NCBI RefSeq assembly: GCF_014805625.2
Contig: NW_023998417.1
Location: forward strand, 5,729,722-5,793,721
Reading direction: 5' to 3'
Source: Glossina fuscipes
Lineage: Eukaryota; Arthropoda; Insecta; Diptera; Glossinidae
Length of the DNA stretch: 64,000 nucleotides
Part shown: piece after piece, positions 51,396 through 63,614 of the stretch
How the letters are laid out: each line of letters starts with the position of its first letter
Position numbering within the stretch: the first letter of the stretch is position 1
The notes under the pieces: model-generated
Database searches by the model: none
Told to the model about the DNA's origin: nothing
The model's input: the letters and a program-made list of their open reading frames with translations, nothing else
Position numbers and translations under genes: made by a program

Positions 51396-52730
51396 ATGAT
51401 GGTAGAATCTGATGGTACAACAGATGCCACCCGACGTTTAAATGTCAAAAAGCAGACCTTGGATGATGCATACGCCGTGCCAGCGAATTTCCTAGAAATA
51501 GATGTTGTAAATCCTCAGACTACAATGACTGCAGGCAAAAAACGTTACACCGACTATGAAGTTAAAATGAGGGTAAGCGATAATGTATAAAAAAAAATGA
51601 AGAACTTTTTGCTGCGACACTTAAGCAATTTGAAAATCTTAGTTCTCTTAGTAGTTCTTAGTAAAGAAATGTTTGGGGCGTAAAACTTAAATGAGCACTT
51701 AGAACTCACAGTCGCTGATAAGTTTTGATCACTCAAAGAACTTTATCAGTAAAGCTGAAATTACTCATAAATCTTTTGTATGAGATTAGTCATAACAATG
51801 TTGACAAAAAAAGCCATTGACTAAATTTTTCTTCAAGTTTATGTTTTATTCTTACCACTACCTAAAGTAATATTATATTAGCTTTGTCATTCTTTACGTG
51901 ACATACGTGCAATGTTGGACAGGTTTGGTCATTTGGCTCACTGAACGTAATCCGTTTCTCTTCCATGTTAAGCGTCAAAGTAAAACGGGTCCGCAACAAT
52001 TGCAAAACTAAAATATCATCAAAATTGTATTGAAGAATTTGAATTTCGCTACAAATGAACAAGGCCGTTCGAAAAATAATTAATCTGCTCTTAGCATTCG
52101 TGGATTTGCCTATTGTTGGGAAGGAATTCTAGTTCTGCTAAACTTTGAGTTCAGCAATAGGTATTTAAGTTAGTTTGACTTTTCTCTAAAGTGTCTTTTT
52201 TTTGTTTACTCTTTAACACATTTCTAGCGTCACAAACACCCTCGCAATGTAAACGTAATAGAAATAATTTAATTATAGCAGATGTTGAAGAAAAAAATTT
52301 GAAATTTTCTTTTTATAAATTATTAATTATTACAGACGAATTTGCCCGTTTTTAAAGTAAAAGAATCTAGTGTACGACGCCGATATAGTGACTTTGAATG
52401 GTTAAGGAATGAATTAGAACGTGACAGCAAAGTAAGTATCCAATCAGAATATTAAAGTATTATTTACTACTAAAATACTAAAATGTAAAAAAATTGTAGA
52501 TCGTGGTACCGCCGTTACCTAGCAAAGCCTGGAAACGTCAAATGCCTTTTCGTAACGACGAAGGCATATTTGATGAGAATTTCATTGAGGAACGTCGCAA
52601 AGGACTAGAGGCTTTCATTAATAAAATTGCTGGCCATCCATTGGCTCAAAATGAAAGATGTTTGCATATGTTTTTGCAAGAGAATGTTATTGATAAAAAT
52701 TATGTGCCCGGTAAAATTCGTAACACCTAA
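51396..52730 (+). CDS. Snx3: Sorting nexin 3 (PX-domain protein)
   Basis: PX-domain sorting nexin that binds phosphatidylinositol 3-phosphate on early endosomes and works with retromer; in flies it is required for recycling of the Wnt carrier Wntless. Three exons, 51396-51572, 52336-52431 and 52500-52730, give 167 residues, the length I recall for the Drosophila protein. Junctions are GT/AG, all phase 0. The PX fold is visible: KKRYTDYEVKMRTNLPVFKV, the lipid-contact motif RRRYSDFEWL at residues 73-82, the PPLPSKAWKR proline loop, and RRKGLEAFINKIAGHPL. No other domain is present, as expected for a short SNX-PX protein. The 764-bp first intron holds no recognisable gene. Confidence 0.97.
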
Positions 52731-53370
52731 AAAAACCTACTGACGTTTATAACTAAAAGCTTCACGACTAAATAATTGACATTATGCTAATTAATTCAAA
52801 GCCAGAAAATAGAAAACAAAAGAAAAAAAAAAAGGGAAAATTCCTGAAGCATTTTGGTTGCGAGAATGCTCAGAATTGTTTATACAAATCTTGTGGTCTT
52901 TATTTGCAAGGTATAAATATAACTGCAACAGAGAACAAATGATCTGAATCTATATAATATACATAGCTTAAGGGAGTGTGAGAGAAAATGATTAACAATA
53001 CAAATCAAATTTTTTTCTATTAATTTAAGATATTCTACTTTATATATTTTCGAATTCCAATGTTATTGTAATTGTAATTATCGTAAAACATAAAAATCAT
53101 AAATATATGTATATATATATATGTACATATATATATAAACATTGTACGGTTTTCAAAAATTAAAAAACTGGTTTTTTCTTTTTGATTTAAAGCAAACATA
53201 TATTACAAAATTTTTTTGTTATCAGAAAATACTCAAGAGAGTCGTCAATATTTAACTGATCTTAACAGTTGACGTGTTCAAACTGAAATTTTATGCTGGC
53301 AGTGCTCGTTTATGAATGAAAATCGCGGATGCTATTTTACAATAAAATCAACTCTGCACATTGTTGCGAG
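52731..53370. other. Snx3-Not10 spacer
   Basis: About 640 bp of AT-rich sequence containing the Snx3 3' UTR, a (TA)n-rich patch at 53104-53140 and the upstream part of the Not10 promoter. No gene seen. Confidence 0.6.
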
Positions 53371-53378
53371 CAGCTGTT
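53371..53378 (+). promoter_or_regulatory. CAGCTGTT motif upstream of Not10
   Basis: CAGCTGTT lies 100 bp upstream of the Not10 ATG at 53478. The same octamer sits at 24044 upstream of AdipoR. It matches the E-box-like element reported for fly housekeeping core promoters. Position suggests the transcription start lies between 53380 and 53470. Confidence 0.4.
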
Positions 53379-53477
53379 TTTGTTTAATGCAATTCAGTGC
53401 AAATTTTATTTGGATAGATTTATATATATTAAAGCAACCAGTGGAAAAACTTTGACAATTTTTTTGCTTGTGGTCAA

Positions 53478-56400
53478 ATGGAAACGCCAGAAGAGACACC
53501 AGTTACCCCTGAAATACCAAACTCTCCGGAAAAACCAAAAATTAATTCGCAAGACTACCGTTTAATATCGAAAGCTAATGACGATTTTGAGAGGTAATTA
53601 TTTCTAATGTCGCTGATTAATTAAGTGTTATCTCGCCCTTTCCAATCTGTTGCAGTGGCAATTATGATGCCTGTTTGGAAATTCTCGAGCAACTAGAATT
53701 GCTCAGGGGCAGTGATAGCAAGTTGTTGCACAATCGTGCTGTTGCAAAATTTTATAAAACACAATGCAGAAATCATGATGAGCTACTTAAATCTTTGGAA
53801 GAGTTAGATGATGATAAAACGGTAAGCGTAAGCGTCTACATCAGTAGTTAATAACTCATTTATTCATTATATCTTTTAATAATAAATTCATTGATTGTAA
53901 GTCCTGACTTAGTTGCTTTCTTTGAGTAAGTGGTTGATCTAATTCTCTTTGCAATAATTTAATATTTTGTAAGGCATCTTTTAATAATAGTTGGGCTTTT
54001 TTACGCTCATCTACTAATTGATTTAAAACTTTCCTATTCAAATCGCATAATAATTCCGCTTTGGCCACTGTAATAAGAAAGAGTATTGTAGGGTTCGATG
54101 AGGCAAAATATTTTGAAAACTTACATTTTGCTTGTTTTTTAATATCCCCTTCAACATTTTCAGATAAATTCTTTAAATGTTCATTCATTTCACTTTCAAA
54201 CCGACTTCGTTCAAAAGTATCACCGTCGCTTTTTATGGGTAAATGTTTCCGGGATTGCGAAATCCTTATGTTCTTGGAAATAGGAGAGAAGCGTTGACTT
54301 GGTGCTCGGCTAGTCCGAACTTTTAAGAAAAATGCTTTATCCATCTGCTCCTGCATTGGTTTTTGATATTTCTTTGAAGATGCCATGGTACTAATAAAGT
54401 GCTCAATCTTTTTTTCTTCCTCAAGAAGCTTTCCGACAATCTCTATAGCGTTAAAAAGTATGTGAAGAATTGACTTTTGAACAATCTTGACAGTCAAGGC
54501 AAATTTTGAAAAATTTAAAATAAAATTATAACGGATTGGTTAAGTGGTTCTTCTTAAGTTGATTTGTACATGTAATAAGTTAATAATGTTGTCTATAACA
54601 AAAAGGATGATGTCAATAGTTAGAAACGCTCAAAATGGATCGCTATAATAAAAGATTTTCAAGAGATTATTTTACGATAAGGAGGCTTCAGAATGACATG
54701 GATCTAAATTGATAATCTGAAATGTTGATGCTATCGTTTATTTACGTATAGAAGATTCAGCTTAAGGTGAAGTTTAGACGTTAGTGAATAGGCGATATTC
54801 GCGAATATGACCTGAAGATAATGAAACTTTCTTATTGCTTACTTTCTTGTTTTCCTATTTTTTTTTTTTTTTTTTTTTTGTTCTCAGCTCAATCGTTGTG
54901 ATTTAGCCGTGCTACCACAAATGACATCTTCTCCGCCACCAGACCCAGGGCCTTCAGCAATGATTCCAATCTATAATAAAGCAGTCATTTTTTATCATCG
55001 TCACATGTTCGAAACTGCTTTGTTAACACTTAAACCGCTCGTACAGAAACTGGATAATTGCGATGAATGTTCAATTGCCTTAATAGGTGTTCTAATGCTG
55101 AGGCTCTTATTAGCCACAAATCGTTTAAGAAAAGCTTACGATTTTCTTGAAATTTTGCTGCAAAAATTGGGCACGAGTACATTAACATTAACAGCCGAAG
55201 ATAGTAATCCCCAAGAGGTTTTACCTGGTATAGATGAGAATCTTGCACGTTGCTTAAAACTATTGTGCATGCTATCGATGGTGGTTAATAGAAAAGTTGT
55301 TTTGGTACCGGAAGACGGTGTAAGTACTCTAATTAACTATTATTAAACATAAAATGTGAAATTTATTTATAATATTTTTAGACAACGGAATTTTCCGCTT
55401 TAAAGGCTCATCAGTATTATATAATGAAAGATTTTCAAATGGCTGCAAAACAACTAAAAAAAATCAATGTTGACAGTTATAGAGGAGGGTAAGAGCTTCT
55501 ATGGTAATGGCAGAAGAAGTATAAGCAGTATTTCCTTTTGCTTTAGTTTATACAATCACGAACTAAATACTTTGATTGCCAATAATATGGGAATTATTCA
55601 TTTGCGGGTGCGTCACTATGCTATAGCTGCTAAATTTTTTCAGAATGCTATAATCTTCGATAAGCATATAGCTGCTAATTTGCGCCAGGCGGAACTGCAC
55701 CAAATGAGTTCTGTGCGCTCTTGTGAAATTCTGTACAATTTAGGTATAGCTATGTTGCATTTGCGCAGGCCCAAAGAAGCTTTTCAATCTTTTCTTGTAC
55801 CATTGAAAACTTATCATAACAATCCAAGGCTTTGGTTGCGTATAGCCGAGGCTTGTATTATGGAGCACGAATTGGTAAATGAAATGTACGTTTAAGAGCT
55901 TTCTAGGGTAAATTAAAGTGCTTACTTTATCGTAATAGAGAAGAGTAGCAGAGGAAAAATATGGTCCCTCCTCCAGTCAAAAAAGGGTATTGTTCTCCAA
56001 TCGGATTCCATACACGTAAGTTCAAGTTATCAATTATACAAACAATTTCTCAAATGACGAAACTAATTTTAGAGAAAGCAGTCAATCAGCGGCAGTGCCG
56101 GAGCCAACAATGCCATTCGCTGCGCTAAGTTTACGCAATGCCTTATTTCTCACGCGTGCCTATAGCCATCAAGTTAATGTTACGACAAGTTCGGAGGAGG
56201 GAAACGAAGAAGAGACTTGTAAATCAATACCGACTGATAATAATTTTTGTAATCCTTCTGGTCCTGTAACTAAAGAATCCCTTGATATTATGCTATCCGC
56301 TATATATGCCGCCTATAGTTATGTGTCTCTGCGTTTAGGTGATTACGTTACTGCTTTAGAAATGGCTCAAGAATTATTGAAAACCGATAAAATCTCAGAT

Positions 56401-56801
56401 GCTCACAAGCAAGTTATTCGGTTATTTATATATATATATATATAAATAATATATTCATTTGTTATTTTAGATTATTGGCTCATATGTATGCTGGTGAAGC
56501 ATTAACAATGATGGATAAATTAGCTGAGGCGCGGCCTCACTTCGAACCTACTTTTGTCTCTACCTTGAATACTTTTGATTTTGAAACTAAAGATTGGCAT
56601 TTAAAGTCTTTGGATGCGGCTCAAAATGTGGTGCGCTACAATTTAGCGGTTGCTTTAAATTTAAAAGGTGACTTTGAGGTGGCTAAAAGTCTCCTAAACA
56701 CATGTACTCATCCTATAGTGGCATCAAAGGTTTTCGCTTTAAAAGTGCATATCGAAAAAACTCAAGCTGCGGCAGCTAGTTTGATAGCGCCGCGTATTTA
56801 G
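53478..56801 (+). CDS. Not10: CCR4-NOT transcription complex subunit 10
   Basis: TPR-type subunit of the CCR4-NOT mRNA deadenylase complex, where CNOT10 partners with CNOT11. Exons: 53478-53593, 53656-53821, 54888-55319, 55382-55488, 55547-55874, 55939-56015, 56073-56420 and 56471-56801, giving 634 residues, close to the size expected. The coding frame is continuous through GT/AG junctions. TPR-like helices are visible, for example IYNKAVIFYHRHMFETALLT, NNMGIIHLRVRHYAIAAKFF and EILYNLGIAMLHLRRPKEAF, and MPFAALSLRNALFLTRAY and LAHMYAGEALTMMDKLAEAR are recognisable family blocks. The exon 5/6 junction is ambiguous: donor 55886 with acceptor 55940 also keeps frame and adds three residues. Intron 2 is 1,066 bp and contains an antisense gene. 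AATAAA follows the stop by five bases. Confidence 0.95.
53856..54497 (-). CDS. Nested coiled-coil protein, unrecognised
   Basis: A 214-codon frame including stop, opposite to and wholly inside intron 2 of Not10. It probably contains a 57-bp intron at 54124-54068 (GTAAGT donor, pyrimidine-rich CTTATTACAG acceptor); removing it restores frame, giving KKQAKLAKAELLCDL, and leaves about 194 residues. A better start than the first ATG is the one at 54386 (ACCATGG context), which gives about 157 residues beginning MASSKKYQKP. The N-terminal half is basic and Ser-rich (RTSRAPSQRFSPISK); the C-terminal part from RSRFESEMNEHLKNL to the end has heptad-like Leu/Ile spacing and is a likely coiled coil. 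Size and plan fit small kinetochore, centrosome or spindle proteins, but I do not recognise a family. Confidence 0.75.
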   Translation of the reverse strand: MTVKIVQKSILHILFNAIEIVGKLLEEEKKIEHFISTMASSKKYQKPMQEQMDKAFFLKVRTSRAPSQRFSPISKNIRISQSRKHLPIKSDGDTFERSRFESEMNEHLKNLSENVEGDIKKQAKCKFSKYFASSNPTILFLITVAKAELLCDLNRKVLNQLVDERKKAQLLLKDALQNIKLLQRELDQPLTQRKQLSQDLQSMNLLLKDIMNK

Positions 56802-56805
56802 GCAA

Positions 56806-56811
56806 AATAAA
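56806..56811 (+). terminator. Not10 polyadenylation signal candidate
   Basis: AATAAA begins five bases after the Not10 TAG stop, which would give a very short 3' UTR. Later A-rich sequence could also serve. Confidence 0.45.
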
Positions 56812-57000
56812 AAAAAGAATAATTAACATTAATTAGTTATGAGAAATTGCATTTTATCCTTTGAGATGGAATTACAAGAACGGATTAAGTGATAGGTAAA
56901 TAACAGTTAATCGACTGATAATGCGACTGTTGTCAATTCGCTAAAGCACTGCAACTTTTACTAAAGCGTCACTTTGACAGCTTGATTAAACAATGGTTTT

Positions 57001-57201
57001 GTAAGTAAAGTATTATTATTATTATTATTATTAATTTCGCCAGAGAAATAAATTCTAAGACTAAACTCTTAAAAGCACTAGCATCTAGAGCTATCGGCTT
57101 TTATTAAAAACTCTACCGCACTTGAGATTCGAACCCACGACCATTGGCTTGCTAGTCGACATTCTTCGCCTTCAGCTACTCAGGCGGATGTTAGTAAAGT
57201 A
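57001..57201 (-). mobile_element. tRNA-derived SINE with target-site duplication, best copy
   Basis: The flanks GTAAGTAAAGTA (57001-57012) and GTTAGTAAAGTA (57190-57201) form a 12-bp target duplication with one mismatch. Read on the minus strand the element has an A-box-like GAGTAGCTGAAGGCG, a near-perfect tRNA B box GTGGGTTCGAATCTC, a body, a conserved end GAATTTATTTCTCTGGCGAA and an AAT triplet tail of about nine units. Total length without flanks is near 180 bp. This is the layout of a LINE-mobilised, RNA polymerase III-transcribed SINE. It lies between the convergent Not10 and lipase genes. Confidence 0.85.
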
Positions 57202-58008
57202 AAACTATTTATAAAGCAGCGTTCAGTATGGAAAAACTTCGAAATAACTTCCACTTGGATGCGTGTATCGCGCTTAAAATTAATGAAATCTCAAGTAAAT
57301 ACGAAGAAAATATAACTAAATCTGTGGATTTTCTCAATAAGTAATAATAGAAGACAAAGAGTAGAAATTACACATTGGAAGAGTTACATCAAAAGCTCCG
57401 AAAATGATCTCCTGTCCTCTCTAAACGTATTGCGTTGATTTGTAATCAATCCACGAAAATAACATTTGTCTGTAATTAAAAAATAATAAATAATAATAAT
57501 TTAGACCTATAATCCGAAATTACTATTATAAACCAACTTTGCGAGGTTACATGGAAGAGGCTTTAAATAATTTTTATACCCGATCCAAATAATTCATATT
57601 ATTTTAGTATGGCGAAATACAATGACTTAGCGATTTTCGTAAAAATATTTGAAAAATTGTAATTTTGTTCATGTAACCATTCTTTCCAAAACAGGCGTTA
57701 TAAGTGATATGGTCCCGAAAATAGCGCGGCACACTTCCAATTTGATTGATTTCGTACTAGAGTCAAACTACGTCGTTGTGTCAAACTTTAAAACTTTCGT
57801 TATTTCTATCGCCTTAAGTTAGAAGAAACTAAGCTTAGAGCATCACGGGTGCTATTATTCGTATAAAAAATTGATATGATTAGCGACTAAAAATTGTGTA
57901 AATTTATTGTTTATACATTTATGACTTAATTTTAATTTGAACTAATATTTGGCATGACTATAAATAAAAATATATTAGATGAACAAATAAAAATAAAAAA
58001 TTAAAATA
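57202..58008. other. Spacer between convergent Not10 and lipase genes
   Basis: AT-rich sequence with no supported gene. On the minus strand a TTTATT at about 57903 provides a possible AATAAA signal for the lipase. Confidence 0.5.
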
Positions 58009-59338
58009 TCATCTATGATGATATTCATAAAAATTGAATTCATCGATAATCTTATTATATATAAATTCGCGGACACGTAGACCGCAAATAAAATCAAAAT
58101 GATTCCAGTATTTTGGCGGCAATTTGTACAGCATTTTAACATTAGGCAAATGTTTGATTAATTGAAACATATCTTCTAAAGCGATTATGTAATCATTTTG
58201 GGCAAAGAATAATATAACTGGCGTAGTAACTTTTTCCAAATGATAAGCGGGCGGTTCCAATTGATGATAGCGTAACCAATTTATTTCGCGACCATAATCA
58301 TATTGACGAAAATTTTTCGATATATAGCCTTGAAAATAATGCATTAATTGTTTGACAGATCCACCTACTGGAAAATTAGCCATTAAGTCCGGCAAGATAG
58401 TCTAAAAGTGAGAATTTTTTTTTTTTTTGCAATTTTTATTTCAATCTTCAATTTCTTGAGCGACATACCAAATTTAACATTTGCGTATTATAACCAACTG
58501 CTGGCCATAGGCGGCTAACACAGGCATGCGGTGGTTCAGATTTCAAGCATGTCATCGATAAAAATTTTTTCACATATTTATTAGTTGATACCATTTCTAC
58601 ACCCTGCAGAATTTTGCTAACATAATTCCTAGTACCCAATAAAGGGCCAAATAGCTTTGCCAAAGGTGCTTTAGTATTGCCAACATAGGTAACGGGTGCT
58701 AACAAAACGGCCGTTTTGAAATATTTATTATATTGAGGTAACATCGAATTTAAAACCAAAAATATTGTACCGCCCTGAGATATGCCAATGAAATGCATTC
58801 GTTCTTCACCCGTACACGCGTGTATGAAATCAATCATTGCTGGCATATCGTAAATACTCATTTCATGCCAACTAAAATTCCAAAATTCAGGCTGCGTATC
58901 ATTATACCAGATATTGTGGCGTGAATAGATATTACCGCGATTATTACCCAACCAAACATCGTAGCCATTATTAGAAAGCAAATACGGTAAAGAGTCCTCT
59001 GCACCATTTAATAGCCAAACATCCGACGAGGCGTAAATACCGGCCATCAATAATACTACTGGTCGTTTTTGCAAAACATGATCGCCAAGTTTTCTTTGCC
59101 TGCACGGTATACGATGTAATGTTAAAACGTAACCGTCCTTGGTTTGTACATTGTGTTGTTCAACAGGAAATCCATCATGTTGTATACGTTTCATCTGTAA
59201 ATATTCAAGTGCGCCCGATGATAATTGCAAAACACTTGACCTAATAACAACATTCACAAGTTGTCATGTAAGCTGAGTAATTATATATACAAATGAAGTT
59301 CACCTGGTGAATGTACAAATTGTTTTTGCTGTTTTCAT
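58009..59338 (-). CDS. Acid-lipase-family alpha/beta hydrolase (lipase 3-like)
   Basis: Predicted neutral or lysosomal-acid-lipase-type triacylglycerol or cholesteryl ester hydrolase. Exons 59338-59304, 59240-58469 and 58401-58009 join in frame to 399 residues, the usual size. Family landmarks: HDGFPVEQHNVQTKDGYVLTLHRIP, NNGYDVWLGNNRGNIYSRHN, the nucleophile elbow GISQG with Ser166, PVILFFAQNDYI with Asp339, and YWNHFDFICG with His370, which together complete the triad. Two oddities. The oxyanion region reads LLMAGIYASSDVW where most relatives have His-Gly (MHG). The predicted N-terminus (MKTAKTICTFTRSSVLQL) is not a strong signal peptide, although most family members are secreted or lysosomal. 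The first exon is therefore the least certain part; a further upstream exon may exist. The two downstream exons are secure. Confidence 0.9.
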
Positions 59339-60812
59339 ATATGCATATGCATATATGTTTTAGGATGGAATTATGTGAAATATTTCAATTATGTGAAATC
59401 GTAACGAGCGGATTGTAATAATTTCATTATAAGTACATTATATGATCGCTTAGATGAAACAATACCTGAACGAAGGCTTCATTCAATTAGTATGACAAGG
59501 CGCGATAGGGTATATGCATGCAAACGAATGGAAAAAGTGATGCAATCAGTGGCAGTGCGATAAGCAATTTTTACGATTTAATTTTCTATGAAAACTAATG
59601 TAATGATTCAAATTCGTCTTTTTTGTTGTATTAATGACGTCCAGAAGCACAATGGGTAACATTTATAGAAAAGAATTTGATTTGCATGAACTGCATAAAA
59701 GATTTAAGTTGTTTAGTCAGGCAGACGGACTGAATGACCGACAAATCGATCAACTCATGAATACGTAGATCGACTGAGCGAAAAGCATAAAAGCTAACGA
59801 ATCGATCAACTAATAGAGGAACAGATTACCTTGATCAACGTAAAGTTAAACGCAAGCTACTTTCTCTGGGAAAGTACGCACAAGTAAAATTCTAAACCCA
59901 TTCCCATCCTCCTGCGAATCCTTCCAAGGGAATCTGGCACACGAAACTAATGTTTTGCCTGCAACGTTAACCATTCGAACAGCTAGAAGACATGTGTGCT
60001 TGTTAAGCAGCTTAGATAAATTCACGTCGTGCTTTATCTCAACAAAATTCCACAAAGCCGTCCTTATCGTTTGTAAACTTTATTTGTCATGATAACGCAT
60101 TGAGAACTACACGGATGGCCAAATAAAACAAAAGGGTGTTCAGACAGTTGATACAAATCAATTACTTCCATCTCCGCACAATTGCCGATATAAAGGAGAT
60201 TTTTGAAATGAAAAGTTTGCTACATAGTCCCATGAGAGGGAGTGATTGCAACCTAGAATTTACACCAAAAATTTTTAAGAACAATTTACACCAAAAAATT
60301 AGTTATGTGCTTGCTTAAAAGTAGTGGTGTTTTTTTCGGCATCTATATCGAGGCTGATGCAATCACGCGTAGTTAGTGAGTGTGTGCCCAATCGGTACGT
60401 GTTATGCCTTTACTGACTAAGCAATCATTACACTTACAATCAAGTAGCGTCAAATCGCGCTGAGTTTTGAACACCACCAACTTCGCAGCTCTTGTCTGAT
60501 CTATGCTGCTATACGGCGATCGGAATCCTATGCATGCCATTTGGTTATCAAAGAAGTTTTCTGTACAACAACAAATTTGTTTCCTTATGGAGTCACATTC
60601 ACATAAATACACTAAGTTTTGTCACATCGCTTGTTGAAGAATGACTTGGGGCCCTTGATCACCACGTCTGTGTGAAGCAGTGCTGATAATGCGTCGTAAG
60701 AAATTTCTTCAACATATTTGTTTGAGGGGACTAAGATACTGCCTGAAGCTTACAACTCTCACTCAAAAGTATTTCAAAATTCAAGATAAATGAATAATGT
60801 CTTCATATGTCC

Positions 60813-60878
60813 TTTGGCTTTGAAGATAGAAGAAGAAATCTTAATTTTGGCTTTGAAGATAGAAGAAGAAATCTTAAC
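60813..60878. repeat. 33-bp tandem duplication
   Basis: TTTGGCTTTGAAGATAGAAG followed by AAGAAATCTTAA occurs at 60813 and again at 60846, exact over 32 bases. A young local duplication. Confidence 0.95.
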
Positions 60879-61280
60879 TAGGCATTTTTTGTAAAAGTTA
60901 CGCCTTATGAATGATAAACAAGTCGCAGCGGCAATGTAATGCATAATGAAATGCCAGCACGTGCTGTAATGTAACGGCATAATTGAATACACACACTTCC
61001 CACACATATTAAAATATTTTGCATAATTTATTTTGCTGCATATTTTTTGTTTTTTTTTTGTTTTTTTTTCTGTTACAAATCATTTAAACGCAGCCACTCA
61101 TATATGTATATACGACGACCGAATAAGTATCACATATGCATATATATATATGTGTGAACAAACACTTAAGTAAATATATTATTTGTTATGATATTTATGA
61201 ATGAATGCATGAATGAAAGCAAATGTGCACAAAAGTGACACAATAAATTAACAACACAATAGTCAGTTAATATATGCAAA

Positions 61281-61350
61281 TGCACACACACAAACACACA
61301 CACACACATACACACATGCACACACAAATACACATATACACGCATGCACA
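61281..61350. repeat. (CA)n microsatellite
   Basis: Interrupted CA tract of about 70 bp with AAATA and TG interruptions. Confidence 0.95.
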
Positions 61351-63614
61351 TACCGCATCAGTTATAATGACTTCACGATTCGATTTTGTATGGAAGACAA
61401 ACGACGTATCCACAATGCAGCGGTTTAGCGGCAACAATAGTATCAATAATGAAAAAGAAACCATACCGATATCCAAGGATGACATATCTGTGTATCTTTA
61501 ACAATAGATAGATAGGCTGAGGATTAGGAGAATTTTGACAAAAGGCAAAGAATATGCCAATGCAATAATGCAATGAATATCCGTAAACACTTGATCAGCA
61601 GCTACTCCGAAGGTAGAATGATAATAAATAAATAATTGTTGGTTTCATCATCGTTTAATCTTTCGATGAAAAGTGGCAAAAATAAAATTCCATATCACGA
61701 CACTGAACCGGTTATAAAACGTTTCGCTATTATATTCCACGCATTACGTGGTATGAATGAAGAGAAAACCTGGATAGACTTGGTAAAATGATTGAATGAC
61801 TGACTGACCGATTGACCGCGACAGGATAATATCGTACAAGCTGCTTACTCAGCTCACGTTCGTAATCTTTCATTATATTCACTTCTTTCTGACGGAATGC
61901 ATTTTTTTTGTCATTTTTCGATTTTTTTCATATGAAAAAAAAATAAATTTTGAAATTTTATGTAAAGCTTTTTGCGACTAGCGGTAAACGTCTGAATTGC
62001 TTGAACAGCATACAGCAAAAGACTCGAATGTGATAATATTCCTCCCCATAACCAGATGTGAAACTTAATAGTTTATAAAAGCATAGTGTCTTTATGCACC
62101 CTCCAGTTAGCTAGTGGCCGACGTTGCAAACCTGTAACCAAAAACATGCTTTCCATATCTTATTATGTTTGAATAGTTTTTTTTTTTTTGGGTGCCAAAA
62201 TTTTTATGCCTATCAACAAATAATGCAAGTATATTGATTTCATTAAGTCTTATGTCAATTCTTAAAACATTAAATGGAAATTTCTTCCATATATGGCAAC
62301 AACTCTCACTTGGTTTACATTGAAAGGAAATTCTGAAGATGCAATCAAGTTTTCTTATCTCTCGAACTGCATTATGCGAGTGTCTGATCTTTGTTTGCAT
62401 TTCTTCTTTTGTTGTTCAAGCGTTGGAAAGCATTATCCTAATCGTTGACGTTTATGATGCCTGAATATCTTAGACGTTATTTAAAATTCACTTCGAAGGC
62501 GATTAGTATTCCTATCATATTTGTCATTATTTTTGTCCATCTTTTTCTTTCTTGAATATCTCTTACTAAAAATCAACTAAATTTAGAAGATTTGCCTTGA
62601 AATATGCAACAGATATTAAAGAAATATATATGTATTTTTTAGTGTTTTAATAATGTCCTTCCCGTCCATCCTTTATATACAATAGTCCTAAATTCAGTTT
62701 GAAAATGGGCTGCAACTTAGATTGCTGAGACTTACGAAGGCTTGATCTATTTATCAGAGCCATCAAGAAAGTTCCGTTATAAATAGAAATAGATCAGGCC
62801 GTAAAGGGGGCACTAAGCATAACAATTTTTGTTTAAAAACCTCTTCAAATCGATTAGTAGTGGAGTTTACTTTGGCCGCAGTAATAATGGATGCTTTGAC
62901 TCTGCAAAAACAAAACATTTACCGATTATACGCACGCCAGCTAGGATACGACCGCTTTCTTATCTTTCTATCGTTTGCCTTATTTATTTTCAATCGTCAA
63001 CAACGGACATCACCTGAGTATGTTTGGTCATATAACGAAAAAAAAAAAAAAAAAAATTCGATCTGGAATCTGGCCTATATATATATATAAAACTTTTTAA
63101 AAAAGTGCATCCAAAATTCACTCTAAACGCTTATTCGCTACCATAAGTAACTAATTACGCGCTTTGTATTTCATATGTATTTAAATATGTAAATTTATGA
63201 ACGTGGCGATCTTTATTAAGTATTTCTCCTTTTCCTTCTTTTTATTATTCATTTACGTTTTTTTTTTTGTAAATGTGTCATAAATCGTATATGTTTAGCC
63301 GTACTTGTGATTTAGTAATGTTTGCATATTATAGGCTTGTATATGTATATATGTGTATATATTATGCCTTTTCTTTAAGCACATGCGCAACTTTAAACCT
63401 TCAAAATTTACCTTTTTTTTTTCAAGTGTTTGCGCATACATTTGTGCACTTGTGTATATGCTTTGAATATTTGATATCGCTGACTGACTATATACACGAT
63501 TGCCTATATGGGCCGTTAAGTACCGCTGTTTTTGGGTAAATTTCCATAAAGCACATATTGATTTTATTGTGTCATCATTAACCACACCACATACCTAGCT
63601 AATCAATCGTGAGA

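Noticed and set aside
54061..54297. 78-codon plus-strand frame inside Not10 intron 2
   Set aside because: It is the shadow of the nested minus-strand coiled-coil gene, which has better start context and structure.
57105..57190. A tRNA gene on the minus strand
   Set aside because: A and B boxes are visible but acceptor and anticodon stems do not pair; the flanking duplications and triplet tail show it is a SINE head.
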